Positions 31,563 through 41,779 of a DNA stretch of 64,000 nucleotides are shown here, one piece after another. Made by a program: the position numbers and the translations under genes. The notes beneath the pieces were generated by a model. That model was not told the DNA's origin and did not search any database. It saw only the letters and a list, made by a program, of their open reading frames with translations. The stretch is from Sabellastarte sp. h YS-2021. Its lineage: Eukaryota; Annelida; Polychaeta; Sabellida; Sabellidae. Where the stretch lies: NCBI GenBank assembly GCA_964017235.1, contig OZ024929.1, positions 162,735,609-162,799,608 of the forward strand, in the 5' to 3' direction. Within the stretch, counting starts at the first letter, position 1; every line of letters begins with the position of its first letter.

Positions 31563-32669
31563 CTAATGGTGAGCAGCTGTCTGCTCGTTTTTTGTACTTT
31601 GCTTTTTGAAGTTACAGTCCTTCTCAGGATGTGCTAATTGTCTACCCCCCATCAAGCATTATGCACAAATATGCTTCTGCAACTTCCCATTGGATTTATG
31701 GTCCCGGTTATGAGTACAAACGCCTGTTTGGTAACTTTTACAGAACCATGGCTTCCTACCCGGATCTGATGGCTTCGCCCAACTACCCCTTCCAGCCACA
31801 TGCTTTTGAGCGTGGGCCCTGCGGGTCCAGGCTATTCGGTCCATGTCTTCCCATTGGAGGGAACCCCGCTCCATCTCACAAAGTAAGACAGCATGTGCTG
31901 CCTTAGCCCCTTGCCAAGAGAAATCTGTGGCGTCCTCCATCAGATCACTAAGGTAGGAAACCATGATATCTTTCTTTTTGCCACAACTTTCATCTAATAT
32001 GTTTTTACAAAAACCATGGACCCACTGGGTCAATGTGAGTTGGTCATATGTGACCCTTTGCCTACTTACTCCACCCAATATGGATTCATGTGGCCATGAC
32101 ACTTTGTTTTTGACATTTACTTCAACATTTCCACCTCTTTTTGATTTCAATTTACTTGAACTACAATTACCTGGCGAATGTGAACTTTGGTTTAAGTCTC
32201 TGAGTCTTTTGTCTACCTCCCTTTGGATGGCATGCGAATTTAGCTTTTCCATAGAGGGGGAATCACTCTCATCCGAGGACGAATCGGATGTTACAAGTGT
32301 TGGCCTGAATTTTTTATTTTTACTACATTTTTTGACTGAACTTGAAAAAACAGTATCTGTACTCAACTTTCCTGATGCTGTTCCAGAGGTTGATGCTTGA
32401 ACTCTGTGCTGTGATGTGGTTGCCACCTGGTCCTCCACCATGTTGAGCCTCTGTGACATCTGCTTCAGCTGCTCAAGTATCTGTAGCTGTATCTGCTGTC
32501 CGTCCAGATTTCCTTGATCTGTAGCAAGTGAATTACTTGCAACGGCAGCATCTCTTAGTCCTTTGGAACTTTCTTCATCACTTTGCACACTCTTATACTG
32601 ACATTTTTTACCAGTCGGTGGTAGGTGCCTGTTTTTACAACTTCTACACTTTTGTTTATTATCTGGCAT
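31563..32669 (-). CDS. Ngaro-like Gag, interrupted by one stop in its zinc finger
   Basis: 336 codons run from 32669 to a TAA at 31659-31661. The same frame then continues 31 codons to TAG 31563-31565. Starting residues have CRSCKNRHLPPTGKKC. A coiled-coil-like stretch (QLQILEQLKQMSQRLNMVED) lies at ~80-100. The core has WPHESILGGVSRQRVTYDQL. The C-terminus has a C-x7-C-x5-H finger (CKSYQTGVCTHNRDH). The TAA falls where the related gag at 36.9 kb reads Tyr (ICTYC), splitting a second CCHC-like unit. It is either a nonsense mutation or a readthrough codon. Confidence 0.8.
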
Positions 32670-33349
32670 TTTGATTTTTAAATTTGTCTATGTCACTGAA
32701 ATGAATGCACAGAACAGGGTTTCAGGTACTCTCTTGGCAACCTCAGGCTTAAAAATTAAATAAATTCCCAATAATTGACCAAATTGGCATAATTTGCACA
32801 AGGTGAATAATAGGTTAGACCGTCCCTTTGTACACCACTGTATAAAGCCTGATGTTGTCAAGATGACTAGAAAACTCTGTAGGCGTCAAAAACTTGACGT
32901 GTCACACACAACTCTCCAGTAATATAAAGCCAGTTCCAGTTATGTTCAATATCACGACTAAACACATAAAACCTGTTGCATAATAAATGACCGTCCTGAT
33001 ATTCACAATATTTACAAATTAAAAGCCTAAAAAAACAGTCTAAAAAACTAAAACATAAATCAAAATTAAATCAAAATAAATCTTGTATATGTCTTCCGTT
33101 CAGTGTCAAGTTTGAAAGTGACTTTGGCGCCAGAGGCCAGAAACTCTAAAACAAGGGGAACCAGTAGAATTCAAACTTACTGAATTGCCTAGCAACAAGG
33201 GTGGGGTTAAATTATTAAACTAGCAACTGAAGTGGACTAGCAACTGAAGTTCTTTCTTAAAGTAGCTAGATAACTAAGGCTGTCTGTGAGGCAGGACTGA
33301 CATCTGGGGTGCCTGGACACCACAAGTGAAAGGCCCTGCTGGTATCAAT
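32670..33349. other. 5' untranslated region of the Ngaro-like element and flank
   Basis: No ORF. It contains GTCAAAAACTTGACGTGTCACA near 32885 and a short direct repeat CTAGCAACTGAAGT at ~33221-33250. The element's 5' boundary is not visible. Confidence 0.4.
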
Positions 33350-34023
33350 TTAAAAAAATTTTGTAGCAAGACCAAGTGCATTGAGTGCATTAACAATATA
33401 ATCTATGGTAGGATATTTAAGTTCAAATTGTGTCCTTAAATATGAACAATTGCTAACTCTGTTCTTAACCAATAGGCCTTTGGGCCAACTGAGATCAAAT
33501 ATAGTTCTTCTCTTATCCAAATCCGCCTTATCTCTGGTCATAGGAGGTGAGATATGCAATGGATATGGAGGAACATCAAATTGTCCTAACAGGGCCTTAA
33601 AACTTAATTCCTCTTGTATGTATTTACCAACCTCCGCAGGTATGGTTATCAAGAGTAGTTCCTAAAGTACAAGTTCTATCAAAATCAAACGGAAAACCAA
33701 ATTGTATCAGATCCGGAAGCTGCTGATCAAAATAATCCCTGAGATAATATCTCCAATGCAACACATTCAACTGAGTCTGAATCTGGATCCCTAGACCTAA
33801 CAAATTAGGCAGACCACTCTGCTTTACCAGCCTATGGGTGTATTACATCAGGTATGTTCGCATAATGAGTAGGATCACCATTAAACAGTCGTATTGTTGA
33901 AGACAACCGAACGCAATTCCGAGTTGCTGTTTTGCCAATGACCAATTCTTGACCCACTGAGTCAGTATTAGCCTGTAGTGATTGTGTAAGTATTACAGGT
34001 TTTCTAATCTTCAAACAACAAAT
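33350..34023 (-). pseudogene. fragment of a related Ngaro-like RT (N-terminal part)
   Basis: A minus ORF at 33652-33350 (100 codons) reads ISPPMTRDKADLDKRRTIFD and LKYPTIDYIVNALNALG, aligning with SPFMTRNKPNSDSRRVIIDL and TFPTVDHITSELKRLG of the intact RT. 33840-33660 continues it upstream with breaks (pieces like DYFDQQLPDLIQFGFP in shifted frames). 33840-34020 is probably further decayed N-terminal sequence. Confidence 0.8.
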
Positions 34024-34484
34024 AGGGGGCCACGGTGGCAGAGTGGTAGTGGTGGTGGACAATTCACGCCTGTGTACCTATACACACCCACCCTCAATTT
34101 TCTTAAAGATTTGTACTTTTTCATGAACAAAAAAATTTACCCCACCATAGCTAATTATCAAATTGATCATAGACATCGGTAATTTATTGTCTAACTGTAA
34201 TGGTTTTGGATAAATTTAAGGCTAAGTGTGAATAGGTACATGGGCGTGAATTGGTCCATCACCACTAACACTCTCGCCTCCCATCTCTGAGTTTGGGGTT
34301 CGGTTCCCGACCTGACCTCAAGTCGGAAACCTGGTAGTTGCTTACCGTTGGTTGGCAGTTTACAGTACAAAATCTGACCAACTGTATGTACCGATTTCCT
34401 CTGCCCTCCCAACTACCAGTCATGATATGACCTGTACAGTGTTGAAAGCAACATAAAACCCTAAATAAATAAACAAACAAACAG
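34024..34484 (+). mobile_element. tRNA-derived SINE, second copy, split by a MITE
   Basis: It starts with GGGGGCCACGGTGGCAGAGTGG (A box TGGCAGAGTGG), is interrupted at 34049-34265, then resumes with TAACACTCTCGCC, a B-box-like GGGGTTCGGTTCCC, the same body as the SINE at 12989 and tail (AAAT)n/(AAAC)n. About 80% similar to the first copy by eye. Its own target duplication is unclear. Confidence 0.9.
34049..34265. mobile_element. TA-flanked MITE (217 bp) inside the SINE
   Basis: The ends are inverted: GTGGTGGTGGACAATTCACG at the left and, inverted, GTGGTGATGGACCAATTCAC at the right, extending about 40 bp. The target TA is duplicated at 34047-34048 and 34266-34267, proven by the uninterrupted GAGTGGTAACACTCTC of the other SINE copy. 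It splits the A box region from the B box. Confidence 0.92.
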
Positions 34485-34799
34485 TGTCTTCAGTATTTGA
34501 ATGCAAACAGTCCTCCCCCCCCCCCCCCCCCCATTTTTGTTGTTTTTTTACTTCGATTTACGATAGTCAACTTGAGAATGTCCATATAACATATAACCTA
34601 CCACCCATCTCCCAGCAGGAAGCACAAATATGCCTATAAAACGTCCCCTTTGTTTCATGGTTTTTCTTTTACAAACAAGCATTCTTATTATAATATACAC
34701 ATGGGACCACTTTTGTAGGGATTTATTTTTATCGCGATTCTTTGCATTTGTGCTCTTTGCTGAGAGATGTGTCTCTGGGCATGGGCCCGAAGGATGCAA
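34485..34799. other. spacer with an 18-C run
   Basis: No gene. The C run is at 34515-34532. 34590-34790 has no recognisable feature. Confidence 0.4.
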
Positions 34800-35290
34800 T
34801 CAATCTTTTTCCACATCAGACCACCCTGCTACTTCCCCCCTGCTCCATTCTGCAAAGTAAGACCACGTGACTGGCCTAAGCAGAGGCCCATGCTAAAGTC
34901 ATTCGCATCGTCTAATAAGTTAATGACATAGTCCAACATGTGCTCTTTAATTTTTTCATTAGACTCGCCCTTCATGCCCCTATAAAAGCCACTCATCTAT
35001 TGCAAAGGTGTGAGCTGATTGTAGGTCACCCTATCTTTATTTTGCCCGGACAAAACATATTCATGTGGCCACTTTACTCTATGATTCACAAAGAAATCCA
35101 CTGGTCCCCCTCCTCCGAAACTTAATTTTTCCATTACCTGTCTGTCACTTTTCAGAAAGAACCTCTTGTTGCATTGAACCTCTTGTTGTATTCTAGCCTC
35201 TTGCCTAAGTACTGATGGGGGAGGTATGTTACAATTAGAGGCAATCGGTGATAGATGCAAATTGGACGCAGGAACCACCCCTACCTGTGT
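34800..35290 (-). pseudogene. Ngaro-like gag fragment
   Basis: A minus frame at 35278-34997 reads VKWPHEYVLSGQNKDRVTYN, aligning with VSWPHESILGGVSRQRVTYD of the intact gag. Continuing to 34800 with stops it keeps the equivalent of the HGFCKNI and ATDFSWQGAKAAHA region. Decayed. Confidence 0.75.
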
Positions 35291-35639
35291 GGGACAGATG
35301 CTTTATCCGCAATATGTCCTTTTTATTTTTTGGCAATTTTCGGATTTTTTTTTATTTTCCTGATATCCATTGATTTTTTTTTTTGCACAATTGATTCTGA
35401 ACCGTCTCAATGTGACTACTCAACCTTTCACCCAAAATGGACATTTTTGTTTATTTCTATTAGAGAAGGTTCTTGTTGTACCTTATGGCCTGAACCAGCT
35501 GCCACAGCAGCAGACTTGTCACTTTTACCGGATCCTAATTTGAGAAAAAGGATAGTTTGGTCAGATGAATTTAACAAACCACTAATATCTTAGTCAGAAC
35601 TGGTGCCAGATTGACCAGAAAATACTTGACCAGGCACGG
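35291..35639. other. gag upstream remnant, poorly preserved
   Basis: T-rich stretches and no ORF of note; probably the gag N-terminal half of the fragment at 34.8-35.3 kb. Confidence 0.35.
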
Positions 35640-36836
35640 GATGGCTGACTCCCAATGTCTCATTCCAAAAATCCTGGCAGTATCTATGATGGGAAATTTA
35701 AGCAAAAAGGAGTACCCAAATAAGTATCATTAGGTATGCCGGAGTTAACTGAACTGCCATGAGAGAAACTCCAATCAATGATGACCCTGTGATTTGATGC
35801 ATTGGCTTCTCCCTAGTCATCATAGGGGAGATGTAAAGGTTACTTAATGGAGGGTCTTAATAGCTTATGAAATAACTAAGCTGAGGTATGGTTTTCATTG
35901 TGACTAGTTAAAGTACCCTTCCTGTCAAAGTCCAGGGGGAAACTAAACCTTATTATAAGGAGGGCAAGTTGGTTATCCCAGTAGTCTCCTAACTCATGGT
36001 CTCATACATCCGGGTTAAGTTGATATACAAGATGTAGTTGTTTCTTCAAAAAATATTGGGCTGAAGCTTTAAATGTTGTTATGAAGTGAGATAAGATCCT
36101 CTTTTGCTTGAGCAGGTGTTACGCTAGGGGGGAGGTGTAAAGCACCTAAAGGTGGTTCCTAATGGTATAAAACCAAATTTAAATTTGTTTTGGACATCCT
36201 GGATTCTGAGTGTGGGACAATTAGGTAGCAATTGTTTGTAATTGGCCATCTTATTTTTATTCTCAAAGGGAGATCATACTTGGCTGTTTCTGCTGAAGCT
36301 AGGGGGTCCTGGGATACATTAATGTAACTGGTGGCCATGCCGTCATGTTTGACACCTTGACATGAGATTTACCTTGAGTGTGAACTTGAAATCTGTTGTA
36401 AGAATGTATGTCTCTGTGTGCATCACTTACATTGGTTCTGTTTGCAGCCTTATACAGACAAGTTTGAGTTTTAGGCTTTTGAGTTTTAGTCGGTAAGGGT
36501 TCTTGTGCTTTGCACACCCCAGTAACTGGTTTAATCGACATGTAAGTGGCTTTGTTGGTGGAGGACTGTTAGGTATTTTTCTTCAGGCAGTTGTTCTTGA
36601 GGGCTAATTTAAGTAATTCAGCACATGAGAGTTTCTTAAATCTATAAAAGTCAAATCTCCAATCTGTACTCACAGAATGAGTTGATTTGGAGCTATATAC
36701 AGTTCTAGGTCGAACAGGGGAACCAAGTTTGAGTAACTGTGATCTTTGAGTACTTTTTGTTGTTTTTTTCTTGCAAAGTTAGTTCTACTTTTAGGCACTG
36801 CATAGCTGAATGGCTGCAATGCCTTACTAGTTTTTT
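35640..36836 (-). pseudogene. Ngaro-like RT N-terminal remnant
   Basis: Minus-strand pieces between 36010 and 35660 align with DYWDQQLLQLLRFGFPLDF and RRVIIDLSWPHGASVNPGI of the intact RT, in two or more frames. 36010-36836 keeps short pieces of the N-terminal linker. It lies 5'-to-3' after the gag remnant at 36.8-37.7 kb, so both belong to one copy. Confidence 0.7.
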
Positions 36837-37745
36837 TTATAAATCTTGATCTTTCTCGTTACAACAATCTTTCAGAGGGTGAGTAAAACGCTTTCCAAGA
36901 GTGATACAGTAGGTACATATATACCTGTAAAGCTGACCACTAGTTGTGTGGTCATTTTTGTTTGGGCACTTACCTGTCTGGAAGTACTTGCAGGGCATAC
37001 CAAGACTGTCCATCTTACCTCCAACACTTTGTGGATTTGAAGGACTGGTCATGACTTTCTGAGCATGAGCCCCCCCCCCCCCCCCCCCCCCCGAGTCTAT
37101 ATTAACCATTTTACCAGCTTACCTTCTTCCATCCGACAAAGAATCAGGGTATGAGCACCTTTGGCAGATGGCCAGCCAAAGTCTTGTGCATTATCCATGA
37201 TGTCTGTCCTGTAATCTAACATGGCATTCTTTACCCTTATGCTATTTTTCTCCCTTATTATTGAACAAAAACCTGACATTCACTGAAAGGTAGACAAGCT
37301 GTTGTAAGTAACTCTAGATTTCCATGTACCTGCCAATGCATACTTGGCCAAGGCACCTGATTTATCACAAATACTTGTCCCTTTTCCCCCTCTTTGGGAT
37401 TTGAAAATACCTTGTTCTGGTCAAATCTGGAGTCTCTGATCCACAGCATGTTGGATCTGCTTGGACCCCTTCAACAACTTTATAGTTGGGATAATAGCGT
37501 CATCCTCAGCATCAATGTCCTCATCCATCTCACGAGAAGTGGAAGTGCCCAATCGAGCTATGTTGATGACATCAGATGCAGATTTACAATTACTCTTTAG
37601 CTGCTCCTCAGTCCTCTTTATTCTCTGCTCGATTGCCGTCAATCTAGAACTTACAACATTGAGAGAACTTAGTATCTGCGTATTGGTATCATCAGGGGGT
37701 TTTGGCTACTGAACACACTACTAGCAGTACTATCAGTACTTTCCT
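36837..37745 (-). pseudogene. Ngaro-like gag remnant with intact zinc finger
   Basis: Minus frames 37642-37421, 37449-37258, 37279-37097 and 37109-36837 follow the gag order of the intact element: a coiled-coil start, DNAQDFGWPSAKGAHTLILC, then the finger CKYFQTGKCPNKNDH followed by ICTYC and HPLKDCC. A 23-C run (37070-37092) has expanded within it. It shows Tyr where the intact element has TAA. Confidence 0.8.
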
Positions 37746-38439
37746 GACTTTACAATTGACAATTTGCCCCCACAGGTCTTTTGTGTTGTCCCCCACACTC
37801 GGAACAATGAAATACTTTGGACTACTGTGTGAGAATCAATCAATACAATATCATAGAATAAAATAGAATACAACAAACTAATAACAAAATAAAAATTTTA
37901 CATCTCTTGTAAATGGCGTCCTAACAGCTCAACTTTCCTTTCAAGAGTGAAGAATTTGAAGATTTTAGTGGGAATGATTGACCTGAGGTCAAAGGTCCAC
38001 CAATAATTTAAAAGAGAAAGAAAAAGTTACTTTTTAAAAACAATTGGGCCAATGAGGCGTGTGCAACTTTTTGGTTGCATAATAAGTTTTAATAACTTCC
38101 AGTTTTTTTAACAATATCTTGGATACTCTGTAAGCTGCACTATGTGTTATATACTAGTATTATTAGCAAGTTCTTGTTACAGCTCTTCTGCTCGTCTCTG
38201 TTCCATTAAAAATCATGCAGAAATGATTGAATTATTGCAAGTTAAAATTGAAATTTGACGTTTCTGGATTCACTGATGCCCCTGTATAAATGAAAGCTTT
38301 TAAAGCATTCTCTCTTTAGAAATGGATGTATTAAGTGATAAATTGTAAAAAATAGGGGATAATAAAAGTAAAACCTTCCTCATTAGATACATGCGGAAAC
38401 AAGGCCACTGCCGCAGCGGTTGTCTCCGGCCTTAGAGTC
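37746..38439. other. AT-rich spacer
   Basis: No gene or clear repeat found. Confidence 0.4.
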
Positions 38440-38820
38440 AGTAATAATGCAGAACTAAAGGAGATATAAGGCTTTTGTAGTAAGATAATCTCACTTGACA
38501 CTGAAGAAGGGGTCAAAGATAAAAGTCAGCAATTGGAAAAGAGTCTCAGTCCTTGACTTCATTTAAGTGGGTCTTTTTTACATTCTGAAGCCATAACACC
38601 AATAATAAGGGAGAAATAAGGACGTTTTAGTGTGATAACCCCAATTAACCTTGAAGCAGGGGTCAAAAGTCAAATTCAACACCTGGAAAAGATTCCCAGA
38701 CCATGACTTCCTACAATCCTAGAAGTTGTTTTCACATTCCAAACCTCTTGAAGCAATATTAAGGCAGATACAAGGCCTTTTTAATAGGATAACCCCGTTC
38801 GACATTGAACATGTGATATG
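38440..38820. repeat. ~150-bp tandem repeat, about 2.4 diverged units
   Basis: Units share GGGGTCAAA, ACCTGGAAAAGA or AATTGGAAAAGA, and CTTGACTTC or CATGACTTCC at similar spacing (near 38510, 38650 and 38790). It ends at a run of 18 T at 38828-38845. Confidence 0.6.
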
Positions 38821-39079
38821 GGGGCAATTTTTTTTTTTTTTTTTTTGAACTAGGTGAAAGGTTTCCATAGCCATAAGCAATCCCATAAGCAAATTTGGTG
38901 AAGATATCTTTATAAATGAATGAGATATTAAGGTTTATGTAAAAATGTGATGAATGGACGGATGCATGCACACACGCATGCACATACGGATAGCGTTTTA
39001 TAATCTCCCAACCACGGCCTTGGGCTGCAAGCAGGAGATAAAATATATCACTCGTGCTATGCATTCGTATATTATTGTT

Positions 39080-39270
39080 ATCTATGTAATGTACAAGTTG
39101 AAAATTTTGAACAAGCTGCAACTTGTACAAAGAGCTGTAGAAGTTACAACTTGTACAAGCAGGTTGTACAAGTTGCAACTCGTACAAACTGGGCTGTACC
39201 AGTTGTAATTTGTACGGAATTTCACCATCAAATAATCCCAACTAGTACAATACTGTTGTACAAGTTGGAT
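39080..39270. repeat. cluster of TTGTACAA palindromic repeats
   Basis: At least six copies of ACAAGTTG/CAACTTGT-type units in both orientations, e.g. TGCAACTTGTACAA near 39117 and TTGTACAAGTTGCAACT near 39162, capable of several hairpins. They end 30 bp left of the Polinton-like inverted repeat. Confidence 0.8.
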
Positions 39271-39954
39271 TTCAACAGAACGTTGGTTAAAAGTAGTATA
39301 GAGTGGGCAGGAGACCCCCCCATACCGCAGTGATTGCGGAGCACTTCCGGTTCCGGTTGCACTCCATGCGCAGTGGAGCATGAGTGAAACAAACAATCTG
39401 ATTGGTTGATGACGTCACATGACCAAATGCTGCAATTTCATTGGTTGATGACGTCACATGACTACATTACACATACCACAGTGATTCATCTGGTCGTGCA
39501 TGTGCATTGGAATACTTCCGGTTTTCTCATGGGCAGTGGTGTGGAGCAATCTGGCAGATGATGATGTAACTAAATGCTGCAATCTGATTGGTTGACAACT
39601 ATATTTGACCCCCCATACATGCTTCGTATGAGCACTTCTGGTGGCGCATGCGCAGTGGAGCACTTCCTGTGCACATGTGCAGTGGAGACAAGAAATCTGA
39701 TTGATGTGACTAAATTCTGCAATCTGATTGATTAATGACCATGCAATCCAAGTTAAAGGATGCATTTGATTGGTTGATGTTGTGACATAGTTAATGATGT
39801 GACTAAATGTTATAATCTGATTGGTTGATGATGTCATAAAATCATGTAATCGAATTGGTTGATGCCATTTGCAATATGATTGGATCTCACAGTTATTTGA
39901 TTGGTTGATGATTAAATGGTGGGATTTGGTCGGTTGATGATATATATACTTTTT

Positions 39955-40300
39955 TAATAATGCCATGGTTGGTGGGGGCTGTTTGAATAATGCCATGGTT
40001 GCTGATATTTTTGAATAATGCCTTGGTTGCTAGGGGGCTGTTTTTTAAATAATACCATGTTTGCTAGGGACTATTTTTGAATGAGGTCATGGTTGCTGAT
40101 ATTTTTTAATGATGCCATGGTTGCTGGGGGCTGTTTTTGAATAATGACATGGTTGCTATGGTACAGTTGAATGATGCCATGGTTGCTAGGGGTAGTTTTG
40201 AAAAATGCCATGGTGTCTGGGGTCTGTTTTGGAAAACTGGTTGCTGTTTTTTTAATAATGTCATGGTTGCTAGGTGCTATTTTTGAATAAGGTACATTTG
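39955..40300 (+). repeat. tandem CCATGGTTGCTAGG array, about 11 units
   Basis: Units of 28-40 bp follow the pattern TTTTTGAATAATGCCATGG then TTGCTAGGGGCTG, each diverged. The same array in reverse lies in the right arm (about 53265-53610). The GGTTGCTAGG core resembles an RFX X-box half-site. Confidence 0.85.
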
Positions 40301-40689
40301 ATGTTTCTTCAACATAATAGGCTATAAAAATCTTCTGTGGGCATATTTATAAGACATAGTCTACATAGTCCAGTCACAGCCTCCACCAGTTCCCAGGGGG
40401 GACATCTCCCAGTGGGGAAATCTTCCCCATGGGGAGAGCACTCCGCTGACAGATTTAATATCCAGAAATGGGTTGTCACAAAGTGTGTTGAAAAAAAAAC
40501 AAAAAAAAACATTGAAATGAACAGAACATTGCAAGCCTAATGAAAATGGAATTGGCTGTAATATTTTAATGCATCATTACAAAACCTAATAGTGACAAAT
40601 ACTCCCATTTACAAAATTTAAGTATGAAGCATAAGTTTTAAAAATGGTGTTATCAGATACAATGGACGATGAGATCAAACATTTATCTA

Positions 40690-40785
40690 TTTACCCTATC
40701 CATCCTCTTTACTCATATTTCCTCCTCCTGCATTCCCTCCTCCTCCTCATATCCCCTTTCTCCTCCTCCTCCTCCTCCTCCGCAG
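40690..40785. repeat. (CTC)n polypyrimidine tract
   Basis: CTCCTCCTC repeats with ATATTTCC or ATATCCCC interruptions. The counterpart on the other side of the unit is the purine tract at 51820-52115. Confidence 0.8.
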
Positions 40786-40850
40786 GGAGAGGGGATGTTC
40801 CACTGACAGGGCGACCATGCAGATTTAAATCTGCTTATTTAAAGAGAAAA

Positions 40851-41072
40851 AAAATTGGCGGGAAAATTATCTGCTGATGCTGCAAGATCTTTGGTGGGAA
40901 AAATTTGGCGGGAAATTATCTGCTGATGCTGCAAGATTTTTGGCGGGAAAAAATTGGCGGGAAATTATCTGCTGATGCTGCAAGATTTTTGGTGGGAAAA
41001 ATTTTGGCGGGAAATTATCTGCTGATGCTGCAGTTTTTTGGAGGGAAAAAGTGCAGCAACACCAGTATAAAA
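40851..41072 (+). promoter_or_regulatory. tandem E2F-type sites with TATA box
   Basis: A ~49-bp unit repeats about four times. Each unit carries TTGGCGGGAAA (40855, 40904, 40954, 41003; also 40939) and a second site with GGTGGGAAA or GGAGGGAAA (40891, 40988, 41037), plus TTATCTGCTGATGCTGCA. TTTGGCGGGAAA is the classic E2F consensus. A TATAAAA box follows at 41066-41072, 18 bp after the last site, with a possible start near 41095-41105. It points toward the polymerase. Function is inferred from the motifs. Confidence 0.7.
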
Positions 41073-41779
41073 GCAGGAGACTGATACATTCCTAGTGCAT
41101 TTCCACGATGGGTATAGATATGTAGAGGTTTTAGCATCATGCAAAGCAATGTATTTAGTTACATCAGTTTAATTTGACATTAATCAAAAAGCTTTTCTTT
41201 TGCCACTGAGTGTTTAGTAGTTAATCATAGTACAAATTATTTAATTGTATACTTACAAGTCTTTTTAATGCAATGATGTTTACAGTTCAACTACTTAGGT
41301 TATTATGATGTCACGGTGTTGGTGAAGTCACAAACTAATCTATGTGTTTCTTTTGGATATTTCTTCAGGTGTTGTACAGAAATATCATGTAAAGTGACTT
41401 TTTGAAGTTGTATTCACAAATAAATGTAACCCAGTATGATAATATATATTTATGAAATTAATCCCTTATAAGGTAAATAAATTACTTGCAAAAATGGTAT
41501 AAAAGGAAATACTGGTTTCTCTCCATGGTGCTGACCCTTGCTATGTCCCAGGTTTATGATTATAGTTTTCTGCTTCTGTTTAGTGCACCTAGAGTCTATC
41601 ATGAGATTGAGATTAGGAGCTATAAAATACTATCAGAATTAGAATTACTCTTAGTCAATAATAATTTCAATTTTCTCTGAGCAAATGAGGTTTAATAAAG
41701 GGTTTGAGTTTACGGAGGTTAATATAGATGGTACATATGCACAGTTTATCTGTATGAATCCTCTTTTATGTTTCAGAAT
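41073..41779. other. leader region between the E2F array and the polymerase
   Basis: AT-rich and no ORF above 65 codons. The likely 5' UTR or a decayed upstream exon of the polymerase gene. A possible spliced leader cannot be judged. Confidence 0.4.

Larger units (their letters stand above)
27826..32669 (-). mobile_element. Ngaro-like YR retrotransposon, nearly intact
   Basis: The order on the minus strand is gag (32669-31563), RT-RNase H (31542-28984) and YR (28857-27826), without an MT-like domain between RNase H and YR and with the YR as a separate downstream ORF. This differs from DIRS-A to D. The YIDDY active site and the YR motifs are like Ngaro/PAT-type elements; the subgroup is inferred. 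The split direct repeats expected of Ngaro were not located, so the coordinates cover only the coding part. The only visible damage is a stop in gag. Confidence 0.8.
39296..40810 (+). repeat. left inverted repeat arm, rich in promoter-like motifs
   Basis: The outer ~650 bp contain consensus sites: ETS ACTTCCGG at 39343 and 39514, NRF-1 GCGCATGCGCA at 39644, CRE TGACGTCA at 39410 and 39449, and eight TTGGTTGA repeats (CCAAT box in reverse, often GATTGGTTGATGA) from 39402 to 39930. The inner ~350 bp are a tandem array (39955-40300). Further in are CCCAGTGGGG-type palindromic GC patches (40395-40440) and a pyrimidine tract (40690-40785). Confidence 0.88.

Noticed and set aside
39454-39996. 180-codon minus-strand ORF in the left arm
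   Set aside because: Its peptide only mirrors the DNA repeats (HQPIRLH, STNQI units); the reading comes from the motif array and not from selection.
39955-40300. CRISPR-like array
   Set aside because: The units are diverged and irregular; the array is duplicated in the opposite arm as part of a transposon end.
40851-41040. CRISPR-like array
   Set aside because: The ~49-bp units are contiguous tandem repeats without unique spacers, in a eukaryotic context.
41590-41665. LINE 3' tail (AATTAGAATTA)
   Set aside because: Only short similarity to the tail at 21965; no ORF or UTR match.
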